From Shimia biformata (lineage in GTDB: Bacteria > Pseudomonadota > Alphaproteobacteria > Rhodobacterales > Rhodobacteraceae), in NCBI RefSeq assembly GCF_016888515.1, contig NZ_JAFEJK010000001.1, positions 1,459,475 through 1,523,474 of the forward strand: a stretch of 64,000 bases of DNA. Reading direction: 5' to 3'. A program made the position numbers and the translations under genes. A model generated the notes under the pieces. That model saw only the letters and a program-made list of their open reading frames with translations. It was not told where the DNA came from and made no database searches. Below, piece after piece: positions 1-8,610 of this stretch (positions are counted from its first letter, which is position 1; each line of letters starts with the position of its first letter).

Positions 1-287
1 CCGCCGAAAAGCGTGGCCGCCCGGTTGAACGGGTGCGCTCGATCCTGGTCTTTGACAATGTGATGAAAGTGGCCTCGCAGGGGGTGTCGCCGGGGGACAA
101 GGACTCGGTCCTGTCCCTTCTGGATATCGAGTTCGAACCGGGCGAAGACGGCGCAGGGGCGGTTTTGCTGACCCTTGCGGGCGACGGCGCCTTCCGGGTC
201 GAGGTCGAGGCGCTTGAGGCGACATTGAAGGATGTCACGCGCCCCTATGTCGCCCCCTCGCACAAGGCACCGCATCACGACATCTGA
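1..287 (+). CDS. DUF2948 family protein, 5' end outside the window
   Basis: The reading frame is open from the first bases of the window, so only the C-terminal 95 or so residues are visible; the GTG at 33 lies inside the gene and is not the start. The visible part has the conserved stretch SILVFDNVMKV followed by an acidic, beta-rich tail. Rhodobacterales carry a roughly 140-residue DUF2948 protein directly upstream of hisD, and the position and sequence here fit it. The function of the family is unknown. The stop is followed by about 90 bases before hisD, so the two could be co-transcribed. Confidence 0.8.
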   Translation, partial: AEKRGRPVERVRSILVFDNVMKVASQGVSPGDKDSVLSLLDIEFEPGEDGAGAVLLTLAGDGAFRVEVEALEATLKDVTRPYVAPSHKAPHHDI

Positions 288-380
288 CCCCGGATTTCAC
301 GGGTTTCGACCACAAGCGGCAATCGGGCCGCTTGAGCGTTGTGCGGCGGGCCGCTATGACCCCCGCCAAAGGAGACTTCG

Positions 381-1682
381 ATGCCGCAATTCCTGAACGC
401 TTCCGAGCCTGATTTCGAAACTCGCTTTACCGCGCTTCTGGGCGCCAAGCGGGAAGACAGCCCCGACGTGGACGCGGTTGTGGCCCAGATCATCGAGGAT
501 GTGCGCACCCGTGGCGATGCCGCCGTTATCGAACTGACATCGCGGTTCGACCGGCTGGACCTGACACCGGACACGCTGGCCTTCAGTCAGGCCGAGATCG
601 ACGCCTATTGCGATCAGGTCAGCGACACGGACCGCGCCGCGCTGGAACTGGCGGCGGCGCGTATCCGTCGCTATCACGAGGCGCAACTGCCCGAGGACAA
701 AAGCTGGACCGAGGACAGCGGCGCGGTGCTGGGCTGGCGCTGGACGCCGGTCTCGGCGGCGGGGCTTTATGTTCCGGGTGGGCTGGCGTCGTATCCGTCC
801 TCCGTCCTGATGAACGCGATCCCCGCGAAGGTTGCCGGTGTCGCGCGGCTGGCCATCGTGGTGCCAACCCCCGACGGTGTGGCCAACCCGCTGGTGCTTC
901 TGGCGGCGCGGCTGGCCGGGGTGGACGAGGTCTATCGCATCGGTGGGGCGCAGGCGGTGGCGGCGCTGGCCTATGGCACCAAGACCATACCGCCGGTGGA
1001 CAAGATCACCGGGCCGGGCAATGCCTTTGTCGCGGCTGCAAAGCGACGGGTCTTTGGCAAGGTGGGCATCGACATGATCGCGGGGCCGTCGGAGATTCTG
1101 GTGATTGCCGACAAGGACAACAATCCCGACTGGATCGCGCTGGATCTTCTGAGCCAGGCCGAACATGACGAAAGCGCCCAGTCGATCCTGATCACCGATG
1201 ACGAAGGGTTTGGCCGCGCCGTGGCCGAGGCGGTCGACAAGCGGTTGGAAACGCTGGAGCGCCGCGCCATCGCGGGCGCAAGCTGGCGCGATTTCGGCGC
1301 GGTGATTACGGTGGCGGACCTCGATCAGGCGGCGGCGCTGTCGAACCGTGTCGCGCCGGAACACCTGGAGCTTTGCGTTGCCGATCCCGACGCGCTGTCG
1401 CAGAAGATCACCCATGCCGGGGCGATCTTCCTTGGGCAATACACTCCCGAGGCCATTGGCGACTATGTCGGCGGGCCGAACCACGTGCTGCCGACCGCGC
1501 GGTCGGCGCGGTTTTCGTCCGGCCTGTCGGTGATGGATTTCCTCAAGCGCACGACCCTGTCGAAAATGACGCCCGAGGCGCTGCGCGCGATTGGCCCGGC
1601 GGCCGAGACGCTGGCGATCTCGGAAAGCCTTGAGGCCCATGGCCTGAGCGTGCGCGCCCGGCTGGATGCGTTGAACGACTAG
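381..1682 (+). CDS. hisD: Histidinol dehydrogenase
   Basis: This 433-residue protein oxidises L-histidinol to L-histidine in two NAD-dependent steps, the last reactions of histidine biosynthesis, in the cytoplasm. It has the family-typical length and blocks: the nucleotide-binding region with VPGGLASYPSSVLMN, the segment AGPSEILVIAD, the zinc-site stretch QAEHDESAQ, the general acid/base region APEHLEL, and the C-terminal zinc ligand region EAHGLSVRARL. The start is preceded by AAAGGAGA. It stands apart from other his genes, between DUF2948 and UPF0262 genes, a normal arrangement in Rhodobacterales. Nothing about it looks unusual. Confidence 0.97.
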   Translation: MPQFLNASEPDFETRFTALLGAKREDSPDVDAVVAQIIEDVRTRGDAAVIELTSRFDRLDLTPDTLAFSQAEIDAYCDQVSDTDRAALELAAARIRRYHEAQLPEDKSWTEDSGAVLGWRWTPVSAAGLYVPGGLASYPSSVLMNAIPAKVAGVARLAIVVPTPDGVANPLVLLAARLAGVDEVYRIGGAQAVAALAYGTKTIPPVDKITGPGNAFVAAAKRRVFGKVGIDMIAGPSEILVIADKDNNPDWIALDLLSQAEHDESAQSILITDDEGFGRAVAEAVDKRLETLERRAIAGASWRDFGAVITVADLDQAAALSNRVAPEHLELCVADPDALSQKITHAGAIFLGQYTPEAIGDYVGGPNHVLPTARSARFSSGLSVMDFLKRTTLSKMTPEALRAIGPAAETLAISESLEAHGLSVRARLDALND

Positions 1683-1700
1683 GGGCAGGACCCTTGGGGC

Positions 1701-1743
1701 AGGGGGCGCTGCCCCCTCGCCGGAAAATGCGGGCATTTTCCGG
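1701..1743. repeat. Two adjacent intergenic palindromes after hisD
   Basis: Two stem-loops lie back to back: AGGGGGC-GCT-GCCCCCT (1701-1717) and CCGGAAAATGC-GG-GCATTTTCCGG (1720-1743). They are followed by CACCCCCGAGGTATTTCCGG. The unit sits between the convergent hisD and yghU genes and could end transcription from either side, although no T-run follows. From memory, similar palindrome plus CCCCGAGGTATTT units are scattered between genes of roseobacters, so this is probably a REP-like repeat; that part is inference. Confidence 0.55.
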
Positions 1744-1783
1744 CTTCACCCCCGAGGTATTTCCGGCAAGAGGAAAGCGCCGG

Positions 1784-2668
1784 TCAGCTTTCCACGGTTT
1801 CCGGTTCCAGCTTGTCCTGTGTCCGGGTCTCGAAATCGCTGGCATCATGGCGTTCGCGCAGCTGCATCGCCGGATTGCCCGAGGCGCGGTTGACCATGCG
1901 GCCGCGCTGAACGGCGGGGCGGGCGTCGATTTCCTGCGCCCAGCGCTGGACGTGTTTGTAGCTTTCCACGTCGAGGAATTCCCCGGCCGAGTAGAGCCGG
2001 CCCAGCGCCAGTTGCCCGTACCAGGCCCAGATCGCCATATCCGCAATGGTGTAATCGTCGCCGGTCACAAACTTGCGATCGGCGAGGTTACGGTCGAGAA
2101 CGTCCAACTGGCGCTTGGTTTCCATGGCGAAGCGGTTGATCGGGTATTCCCATTTTTCAGGCGCATATGCGTAGAAATGACCAAACCCGCCGCCCAGGTA
2201 CGGCGCGCTGCCCATCTGCCAGAACAGCCACGACAGCATCTCGGCGCGGTTGGCCGGGTCCTTGGTCTGGAACTGGCCGAATTTCTCGGCGAGATACAGC
2301 AGGATCGCGCCGGATTCGAAAACACGGGTCGGCGTGGCGGTCGAGTGGTCCATCAGGGCCGGAATCTTCGAGTTCGGGTTCACGTCGACAAAGCCTGACC
2401 CGAACTGATCGCCTTCACCGATGTTGACCAGCCAGGCATCATATTCCGCCTCTTCGATCCCCAGCGCGAGGAGTTCCTCGAACAGCACGGTGACCTTTAC
2501 GCCATTCGGCGTTGCCAGCGAATAAAGCTGGTGGGGGTGCTTTCCGATGGGCAGGTCCTTGTCGTGGGTGGGGCCGGCGATCGGGCGGTTGATCTTGGCG
2601 AACTGGCCGCCGCTTTCCTGCTCCCACGTCCAGACTTTCGGGGGGGTGTATGTCTTGCCGCTTGTCAT
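1784..2668 (-). CDS. yghU: Glutathione S-transferase family disulfide-bond oxidoreductase (YghU-like)
   Basis: The 294-residue protein matches the YghU/YfcG group of glutathione S-transferase homologues, which reduce disulfides with two bound glutathiones and have little classical transferase activity. An N-terminal extension with the typical WTWEQESGGQFAKINRP block precedes the thioredoxin-like domain (about residues 45-135, containing NPNSKIPALMD with the cis-proline). An all-helical C-terminal domain includes the GDDYTIADMAIW signature. The ATG at 2668 is chosen over an upstream one because AGGAGGTCCCC sits just before it and because YghU proteins begin near there. It is divergent from the UPF0262 gene and not obviously in an operon. 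Confidence 0.9.
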   Translation of the reverse strand: MTSGKTYTPPKVWTWEQESGGQFAKINRPIAGPTHDKDLPIGKHPHQLYSLATPNGVKVTVLFEELLALGIEEAEYDAWLVNIGEGDQFGSGFVDVNPNSKIPALMDHSTATPTRVFESGAILLYLAEKFGQFQTKDPANRAEMLSWLFWQMGSAPYLGGGFGHFYAYAPEKWEYPINRFAMETKRQLDVLDRNLADRKFVTGDDYTIADMAIWAWYGQLALGRLYSAGEFLDVESYKHVQRWAQEIDARPAVQRGRMVNRASGNPAMQLRERHDASDFETRTQDKLEPETVES

Positions 2669-2868
2669 GGGGACCTCCTGTTCGCCAAGTCTTCGGGCTG
2701 CCTGTGCCCGTCCAAGGGTGCAGAGATAACCGTTCAACGGCGATGTTCAATGCCCCTGTACCTCGCAAATCCGCACATGATGCGCGCATGACCAGTAGTA
2801 ACCCGGAATTGCCCGGCACGGCGCCTTGGTATAGGCACGTCGCAACATGTAAAACTTCGAGTACCCGG

Positions 2869-3348
2869 ATGTCCCGTATCTGCCGCATTGAAATCGACGA
2901 TCGCAACCTGCCGCCGCCCACGCCCGAGATCGAGCAGGAGCGAAAGGTGGCGATGTTTGACCTGTTGGAAGAGAACAGCTTTGACCTGCCCAAACGTGAC
3001 GACCGGGTCACTCCGGCCGGGCCTTTTGCGGTGGATTTGTCGATCCGGGACAAACGGCTGGTTTTCGATGTCGCGGCCGAGACCGGTGAAAAGGCGGCCG
3101 AATTCCACCTGTCGCTGACGCCATTCCGGCAGGTGGTCAAGGATTACTGGCAGATCTGCGAAAGCTATTTCGATGCGGTGAAGAACCTGCCCCCCAGCCA
3201 GATCGAGACCATCGACATGGCCCGGCGCGGTATCCACAACGAGGGTGCGCGTATTCTGCAAGAACGGCTTGAGGGGAAGGCCGATATCGACATTGATACG
3301 GCACGCCGCCTGTTCACCCTGATCTGCGTCCTGCATTTCGGAGGCTGA
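2869..3348 (+). CDS. UPF0262 family protein
   Basis: A 159-residue cytoplasmic protein of the UPF0262 family, found in alphaproteobacteria and of unknown function. The N-terminus MSRICRIEIDD and the conserved helical block FRQVVKDYWQICESYFDAVK, followed by IETIDMARRGIHNEGARIL, identify it. The frame stays open upstream to 2650, but homologues begin at the MSR methionine, so 2869 is taken as the start. It ends 4 bases before the phosphatase gene, and the pair is probably co-transcribed and translationally coupled, as in other Rhodobacterales. Confidence 0.9.
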   Translation: MSRICRIEIDDRNLPPPTPEIEQERKVAMFDLLEENSFDLPKRDDRVTPAGPFAVDLSIRDKRLVFDVAAETGEKAAEFHLSLTPFRQVVKDYWQICESYFDAVKNLPPSQIETIDMARRGIHNEGARILQERLEGKADIDIDTARRLFTLICVLHFGG

Positions 3349-3352
3349 CGCG

Positions 3353-3796
3353 ATGGCCTCGGACCTACCGCAGTCGATCCTGTTCTGTTGCGATCACAAT
3401 GCCGTGCGATCGCCCATGGCCGAGGCGATTTGCAAGAAATTCTATGGCGAGGATGCCTATGTCCAATCCGCCGGTATCAAGAACGATCTTGAGATCGACG
3501 GGTTCGCCATCGCCGTCTGCGCCGAGATCGGGGTAGAGTTGTCGCGCCATCGGACCCGCAGTTTCGAAGAGATGGAGAAGCTTGGCGATCAGCTTTCGTC
3601 GTTCGATCTGATCGTGGCGCTGACGCCCGCCAGTTTTGGGCGAATCGAAGACCTGACGCGGTTTTACCATATCGACCTGGAGTTCTGGCCGATCGACGAT
3701 CCCAGCGGCAAAGGCGAAGGGCGGGACGACAAGCTGGCCGCCTATCGCAAGGCCCGTGACCAGATCGTCGCGCATCTCAGGCAGCGATGGGGTTAG
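3353..3796 (+). CDS. Low-molecular-weight protein-tyrosine-phosphatase-like protein
   Basis: The 147-residue protein has the LMW phosphatase/arsenate-reductase fold. The phosphate-binding loop C13-DHNAV-R19-S lies at the N-terminus, and a late Asp-Pro motif (PIDDPSG) could supply the general acid. These features support a phosphatase acting on phosphotyrosine or a small phosphorylated molecule; the real substrate cannot be read from sequence. It starts 4 bases after UPF0262 and is probably in the same transcript. Arsenate reductase is the alternative label, but no ars genes are nearby. Confidence 0.85.
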   Translation: MASDLPQSILFCCDHNAVRSPMAEAICKKFYGEDAYVQSAGIKNDLEIDGFAIAVCAEIGVELSRHRTRSFEEMEKLGDQLSSFDLIVALTPASFGRIEDLTRFYHIDLEFWPIDDPSGKGEGRDDKLAAYRKARDQIVAHLRQRWG

Positions 3797-3940
3797 CCCC
3801 CCCTGACAGAACCAAAAAAACCGTTCGGCCAAAAGGGGCAAAAAGGTCACGCAAGCTGAATTTTCCCATTCAGATGGCTTGGCGATCTCTTTGCTGTCGC
3901 GGAAAAAGTGTGCGTCCTGTCCGCGCCAAGAGGATTCCCG

Positions 3941-5026
3941 ATGGCTGTCACGAAAACGATTGCGAAAGCACTGGCCGCATTAGCGCTTTTGGCGCTGCCG
4001 GGGGCTGTGTTTGCGGAGGATGAAAACGGCGGACGGCGCAGCTTTGAGGAGTTCGTTGAGGACGCGAATGAGTTTTCGGAACTGCAGCCGCGCTCGGATG
4101 GTGTGCTGGCGCAACTGGGCTATGCGCTGAAGCTGCCGGATCAGTTCCAGCTGCGCGATCCCAAGAAAGCCGAGGCGCCGAAGACACCGTTTGTCTATGA
4201 CCGCATGTTCCCGATCTGGGGTCAGCAGGCGCTGAACCGTGGCTTTGCCCTGCCGGAACCTTATGGGATCTCCTATATCGGCGTGGTGAACACCGCCTCG
4301 CAGCAGATCGAGAATGTCGCCGTAAATATCGACAAGGGTGTGGTCCCGCCCCCCAATGCGCCGCTGATCGAGATCGGAGGCGTGGCCACTTTCACCGATA
4401 TCGTATCTCGCACCAACGGTCATCAGCTGAAGGCAGACGTCTGGGTCCTTCCGTTCATCAATGTGTTTGCGGCATTGGGCAAGAACTCGGGGTTTGTGAC
4501 CTTTGATCTGAACGTTGATCTGGACGCGCTGTTCCCTTTTCCGATCTGCTCACCTCTGCGGCCCTGCGGGACCGCGACCACGCGTCTGCGTGCGCGGACC
4601 GAAACCACGTCCGGCACAGTCGGGTTTAGTGGCGTTTATGGGTTCGACAACTATTTCCTTGTTGGCACCATGGCTGCCACGCGCACAATAGGGGGCAATT
4701 CGGTCAACCCGGTTGAGGCAAATACCGCAGGACTTCGGTTCGGGCGCCGCTATGAAATCGGCAATGGCAACCTGTTCGCCGCCTTTGTCGGCGTGAGTTA
4801 TCTTAATACTACGCAGACGATCAATTCAGTTGCCCGGCTGCGCGACGCGTTTTCCGATGGGGATGACCTGAACGTGCGCTATCGGGCAAGGTTGAGCAAT
4901 CCTTTTCCCTATTCTTTCGTCGTGGGTTTCAACTATGGCCACAAGGACGGCTGGTCCTTTGCGGCAGAGTACAACCGCAATGCCGGTGGGGACCGCTTCG
5001 TCGGCAGTGTGAGCATGCGGTTCTGA
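3941..5026 (+). CDS. Secreted or outer-membrane protein of unknown function
   Basis: A 361-residue protein with a clear Sec signal peptide (basic MAVTKTIAK, then a hydrophobic Ala/Leu stretch, cleavage probably after VFA at about residue 25). The mature part is rich in alternating hydrophobic residues in its second half and ends in a C-terminal phenylalanine (SVSMRF), as outer-membrane beta-barrels do. I do not recognise a named family. The ATG at 3941 is used because AAGAGGA precedes it and it gives a proper signal peptide; an earlier in-frame GTG at 3908 would not. It may be a porin-like or lipid-associated barrel, but this is inference. Confidence 0.7.
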   Translation: MAVTKTIAKALAALALLALPGAVFAEDENGGRRSFEEFVEDANEFSELQPRSDGVLAQLGYALKLPDQFQLRDPKKAEAPKTPFVYDRMFPIWGQQALNRGFALPEPYGISYIGVVNTASQQIENVAVNIDKGVVPPPNAPLIEIGGVATFTDIVSRTNGHQLKADVWVLPFINVFAALGKNSGFVTFDLNVDLDALFPFPICSPLRPCGTATTRLRARTETTSGTVGFSGVYGFDNYFLVGTMAATRTIGGNSVNPVEANTAGLRFGRRYEIGNGNLFAAFVGVSYLNTTQTINSVARLRDAFSDGDDLNVRYRARLSNPFPYSFVVGFNYGHKDGWSFAAEYNRNAGGDRFVGSVSMRF

Positions 5027-5135
5027 CCCCGGCGACAGCCGGGTCTGCGATGCCCGTGCGCAATTGCATCACATTTTCCGGCCTCACCCCATATGGCCCT
5101 TGAAAACCAGACGGTTTCGGACCATTTAGTGTCAG

Positions 5136-5157
5136 CCCGCAAATCGGCGGGTGTTTT
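5136..5157 (+). terminator. Weak terminator-like hairpin upstream of infA
   Basis: CCCGC-AAATCG-GCGGG followed by TGTTTTA lies between the outer-membrane-type gene and infA. The stem is only 5 bp, so it is a weak candidate; it would separate the two transcripts. Confidence 0.35.
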
Positions 5158-5171
5158 AGAACGGAGAGACC

Positions 5172-5390
5172 ATGGCCAAGGAAGAACTGCTCGAATTTCC
5201 CGGTGTCGTGAAGGAACTCCTGCCTAATGCGACGTTTCGGGTCGAGCTTGAGAACGGCCATGAGATCATCGCGCATACGGCAGGCAAGATGCGCAAGAAC
5301 CGCATCCGTGTTCTGGCAGGCGACCGGGTTCAGGTTGAAATGACCCCCTACGATCTGACCAAGGGTCGGATCAACTATCGCTTCAAGTAA
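5172..5390 (+). CDS. infA: Translation initiation factor IF-1
   Basis: The 72-residue OB-fold protein [13 protein letters not shown]... is full-length IF-1, which binds the A site of the 30S subunit during initiation. The core [20 protein letters not shown] and the C-terminal [10 protein letters not shown] are diagnostic. ACGGAGAG precedes the ATG. It lies 39 bases upstream of maf and probably heads a transcript with maf, the RNase E/G gene and yacG. Confidence 0.98.
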   Translation: MAKEELLEFPGVVKELLPNATFRVELENGHEIIAHTAGKMRKNRIRVLAGDRVQVEMTPYDLTKGRINYRFK

Positions 5391-5429
5391 GACGCGCCTT
5401 CTGGCGTGTCCGATGACGGAGGCCCCGCG

Positions 5430-6008
5430 ATGAAACTTATCCTGGGCTCCGGCAGTCCGCGCCGCAGGGAACTGCTGGCGCAGATCGGGGTTGTGGCGGA
5501 TGATGTCCGCCCGCCCGACATCGACGAAACCCCGCTGAAATCCGAATTGCCGCGCGCCTATGCGCGCCGGATCGCGTCCGAGAAGGTCGCGGCGGTTGTT
5601 GCCGATCCCGACGACATCGTGCTGTGCGCGGATACCACCGTGGCGCTGGGACGCCGCATTCTGGGCAAGCCCGCCGATGCGGGTGAGGCGGCGGAGTTTC
5701 TGGTTGCGCTGGGCGGACGCCGCCATCGCATCATCACCGCCGTTGCGGTGAAACGCGGTGACCGGGTCTGGCAGCGGGATGTCGAAAGCACCGCCAAGAT
5801 GAAGCGCCTGTCGAACGAAGAGCTGAACGCTTATCTCGCCAGTGGTGACTGGCAGGGCAAGGCGGGCGGCTATGGGATCCAAGGGATGGCGGGGGCTTTC
5901 ATCCCGTGGATCAGCGGATCCTTTACCGGTATTGTCGGTTTGCCGCTGGCCGAGACCGCGGCGCTGTTGCAGGCGGCGGGGTATCCGCTGTGGAAGGACA
6001 TGGCATGA
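5430..6008 (+). CDS. maf: Maf family nucleoside triphosphate pyrophosphatase
   Basis: The 192-residue Maf protein hydrolyses non-canonical or selected nucleoside triphosphates to monophosphate and pyrophosphate, a house-cleaning role. The start motif [14 protein letters not shown], the substrate-binding ESEKVAA-like helix and the catalytic region [11 protein letters not shown] are present, and [13 protein letters not shown] marks the C-terminal part. The ATG at 5430 follows GGAGGC, whereas the upstream GTG at 5406 lacks a ribosome site. Its stop overlaps the next start (ATGA, 4 bases), so translation of the RNase gene is probably coupled. Confidence 0.93.
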   Translation: MKLILGSGSPRRRELLAQIGVVADDVRPPDIDETPLKSELPRAYARRIASEKVAAVVADPDDIVLCADTTVALGRRILGKPADAGEAAEFLVALGGRRHRIITAVAVKRGDRVWQRDVESTAKMKRLSNEELNAYLASGDWQGKAGGYGIQGMAGAFIPWISGSFTGIVGLPLAETAALLQAAGYPLWKDMA

Positions 6009-7033
6009 AGGGCAGGCAGATCGTTCTGGATCAACTCGCGGGCCGCGAAGCGGCGGCGCTTGTCGTAGATGGCCGGCTTGAGGACTTGCTTGTCGATGGC
6101 GACGGGCCGCGCGTGGGCACGATCTATCGCGCCATTGCAGACCGTCCCGTCAAGGGGCAGGGCGGCATGTTCGTGAAAACCCCGGACGGGTCGGCCTTTT
6201 TGCGGCAGGTGCGCGGGCTGTCTCCGGGGCAGGCGCTGCTGGTGCAGGTTTCGGGCGTGGCGGAGCCGGGCAAGGCCATTCCCGTGACGCAGAAGATCCT
6301 GTTCAAAAGCCGCTATGCCATCGTCACGCCGGATGCGCCGGGGCTGAATATCAGCCGCCGGATCAAGGATGACGACCTGCGTGATACGCTGCTGGAGATT
6401 GCGCATGAGGGCATGGCGGGCTGCGATTTCGGCTTGATCCTGCGCTCGTCCTGTCAGGACGCCGACCCCGATGACATCGCCGGCGACGTGGCCGCGATGC
6501 GGCAGCTGGCCGAGGCGGTTCTGGCCGATTCCGAAGGTGGCGAAGAAACATTGGTTGAAGGCGACGGCCCCCATGCCGAAGCCTGGCGCGAATGGGCCGA
6601 ACCCGCATCGGTTGAAAACGCTGAGGGCGGGTTTGAGCGGCTGGGTGTCCTGGACTTGCTGACCGAACAGGCCGAGTCGAAGGTGGCGCTTGGCAATGGA
6701 GCGTTTGCCTTTGTCGAACCGACTCGGGCACTGGTTGCGGTGGATGTGAACACAGGGCCCGACACTTCGCTTGCGGCCGGGCTGAAGGCGAATCTGGCCT
6801 TGGCCCGCGACCTGCCGCGACAATTGCGCATCCGCGGGCTGGGGGGGCAGGTCACCCTTGACCTGGCGCCGATGCCCAAGAAAGAGCGCCGCCAGTTTGA
6901 AACCGCGCTGAAAGCGGCATTTCGCAGGGATACAATCGACACGGTGTTGGCGGGGTGGACGCCGCTGGGTCACTTTGAGCTTCAGCGCAAAAGGCTACGG
7001 CGGCCTGTCGATCTCGCGGGGGTGACGACATGA
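6005..7033 (+). CDS. rng: Ribonuclease E/G family protein, short form
   Basis: A 342-residue RNase G-like endoribonuclease. The C-terminal half has the DNase I-like catalytic centre with the metal-binding aspartates in LVAVDVNTG and VTLDLAPM. The N-terminal RNA-binding parts are short compared with E. coli RNase G (about 490 residues), and the zinc-link region is missing. Such short versions sit between maf and yacG in Rhodobacterales, so truncation here is normal for the lineage. Its activity on RNA in these bacteria is inferred from the family. It overlaps maf and yacG by 4 bases each. Confidence 0.85.
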   Translation: MKGRQIVLDQLAGREAAALVVDGRLEDLLVDGDGPRVGTIYRAIADRPVKGQGGMFVKTPDGSAFLRQVRGLSPGQALLVQVSGVAEPGKAIPVTQKILFKSRYAIVTPDAPGLNISRRIKDDDLRDTLLEIAHEGMAGCDFGLILRSSCQDADPDDIAGDVAAMRQLAEAVLADSEGGEETLVEGDGPHAEAWREWAEPASVENAEGGFERLGVLDLLTEQAESKVALGNGAFAFVEPTRALVAVDVNTGPDTSLAAGLKANLALARDLPRQLRIRGLGGQVTLDLAPMPKKERRQFETALKAAFRRDTIDTVLAGWTPLGHFELQRKRLRRPVDLAGVTT

Positions 7034-7221
7034 GTTGCCCGATCTGCAACAAGGACAGCGCCCCCAGATACCGCCCATTCTGTTCCAAGCGTTGCGCGGA
7101 TATCGACCTTGGAAAGTGGTTTGATGGCAGCTATTCGGTGCCGGTCGAAGAAGGCCCGGACGACGTATTTGACGCAGAGGATACCAATGCATCCGGGCGG
7201 CAGGGGCGCAAGCCGCATTGA
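7030..7221 (+). CDS. yacG: DNA gyrase inhibitor YacG, zinc-binding
   Basis: This 63-residue protein has four cysteines in the pattern C3-X2-C6 ... C18-X3-C22, the treble-clef zinc site of YacG, followed by [13 protein letters not shown]. YacG binds GyrB and inhibits gyrase in E. coli. It is translationally coupled to the RNase gene through an ATGA overlap and closes the infA-maf-rng-yacG run. Confidence 0.92.
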   Translation: MSCPICNKDSAPRYRPFCSKRCADIDLGKWFDGSYSVPVEEGPDDVFDAEDTNASGRQGRKPH

Positions 7222-7453
7222 GGCGCCTACCGCTCTGGTAGAATCCGAATCGTGTTTGACGTCCGTTTCTTTGCGCTGCGACCGCCCAAAAATGCGTCAG
7301 CAGTCGCGGAAAGCGTGACCTGTTTGCACTGGTCAACAGAACGTTCACGGCTTGCTAGATGTTTTCGCGGAATTTCCATTTCACATCGAGAAGAACATCG
7401 TGTAGTTACTGAAGACGTGATTTGCGTGCATTTCCGATAGCATGGAGAGAGAA

Positions 7454-7675
7454 ATGAAAAAGTTTATGATCGCGAGCGTCGCTGCGCTTAGCCTCGCGTC
7501 GTCGGCAATGGCCGGTGGCACCAACGAGCCGGAAGAAGATCCGTTCATCGCGCCCCCGCCGCAAACCGGCAGCCTGGGTGGTGCAGCTGGCGTCGGCATC
7601 GTTGCCGGTCTCGCTGCGCTGGCTCTGCTGGCCGCGGTTGCCGAGTCGGACTCGAGCACCGACGAAGACACCTGA
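7454..7675 (+). CDS. Small secreted or membrane-anchored peptide
   Basis: A 73-residue protein with a signal peptide (MKKFMIASVAALSLASSAMA, cleavage likely after AMA), a short Pro-rich acidic linker, one Gly/Ala-rich hydrophobic stretch of about 25 residues that could span the membrane, and an acidic tail (ESDSSTDEDT). The ATG at 7454 follows GGAGAGA and is preferred over the ATG at 7442, which lies within that ribosome site. No known function. It is a single-gene transcript with a strong terminator just behind it. The 232 bases upstream hold no other gene. Confidence 0.7.
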   Translation: MKKFMIASVAALSLASSAMAGGTNEPEEDPFIAPPPQTGSLGGAAGVGIVAGLAALALLAAVAESDSSTDEDT

Positions 7676-7710
7676 TCCGGTGGGGCAGACGCCCCGCTTT
7701 GAAATCAGGA

Positions 7711-7745
7711 AAACCCACCGGTTCGTCCGGTGGGTTTTTCTTTTT
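7711..7745 (+). terminator. Rho-independent terminator
   Basis: AACCCACCGG-TTCGT-CCGGTGGGTT forms a 10-bp GC-rich stem followed by TTTCTTTTT. It closes the small secreted peptide gene. Confidence 0.9.
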
Positions 7746-7829
7746 GCGCTGACACGCGACACAGTGCCGGGCTGAACCAGGTAGCATGGCGCCTCGCCAG
7801 ATCCGGCTGCGGGGCCGTTGCGTTCCGCC

Positions 7830-8579
7830 TCAGCGCCGCCGGCGACGCACAACCGGGATCGTGCTGCGGCTGAGCTTGTAGCTGGCTTCCGGGTGCGGGG
7901 GGTGCCCGTCGGTGCGGTTCCAGAACGCGGGCCCACCAAGCCGCAACCACATCGGCAGCGTAAAGATGACACCTGCAATGAACCCGCCCGCATGCGCCCA
8001 GTATGCAACGCCGCCTGCTTCCGGGTCGGCCCCGACACCATTGAACAATTGCAGGGCAAACCAGACCCCCAGCATCAGCCAGGCCGGAACCGGGAAGACC
8101 TTGAAGATGATGACGATGATGATCAGAATGTCGATCTTTGCCTTGGGGAACAGCAACAGGTAACCGCCCATCACCCCCGCAATCGCGCCCGACGCCCCGA
8201 CGGTTGGAATGACGGACATCGGGGATGCCATGACCTGGCACAGCCCGGCGGCAATGCCGGAAGCAAGGTAAAACAGGCCAAACCCGGCATGTCCCATTTC
8301 GTCTTCCAGATTATCGCCGAAGATCCACAGGAACAGCATGTTGCCCGCCAGGTGCATCCAGCCGGCATGCAGGAACATCGAGGTTATCAGACCGGGATAG
8401 CCGCTGCCCTCGGTGACGGCGCGGGGAAACAGCGCCCAGTTGTAATAGAATCGGCTGAGCGCTGCCGGGTCGTCATGCAGCGGATAGTTCACAAGGAAGA
8501 TGGCGACATTCGCCGCCATCAAGATCCATGTGACATAGGGTGTGCGCCCAGAGGGGTTGTGATCTCGGATCGGAAACAT
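7830..8579 (-). CDS. Rhomboid family intramembrane serine protease
   Basis: A 249-residue polytopic membrane protein of the rhomboid family, which cleaves transmembrane substrates within the inner membrane. The catalytic serine motif VGASGAIAG and a later transmembrane histidine (YWAHAGGFIAG) form the expected dyad, and the HAGWMHLAGNMLFLWIFG block is the conserved loop-1/TM2 region. The frame is open upstream, but translation most plausibly begins at 8579 (MFPIRDHNPS), as in other rhomboids. Substrates are unknown. It follows putA on the same strand with 31 bases between, so readthrough from putA is possible. Confidence 0.92.
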   Translation of the reverse strand: MFPIRDHNPSGRTPYVTWILMAANVAIFLVNYPLHDDPAALSRFYYNWALFPRAVTEGSGYPGLITSMFLHAGWMHLAGNMLFLWIFGDNLEDEMGHAGFGLFYLASGIAAGLCQVMASPMSVIPTVGASGAIAGVMGGYLLLFPKAKIDILIIIVIIFKVFPVPAWLMLGVWFALQLFNGVGADPEAGGVAYWAHAGGFIAGVIFTLPMWLRLGGPAFWNRTDGHPPHPEASYKLSRSTIPVVRRRRR

Positions 8580-8610
8580 GGGCACACGCTGGGCGAATGT
8601 CGCGGCGGGG

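Noticed and set aside
354-1736. Long open frame antisense to hisD (460 codons)
   Set aside because: Arg/His/Gly-rich composition typical of the reverse strand of a GC-rich gene; hisD on the other strand is certain.
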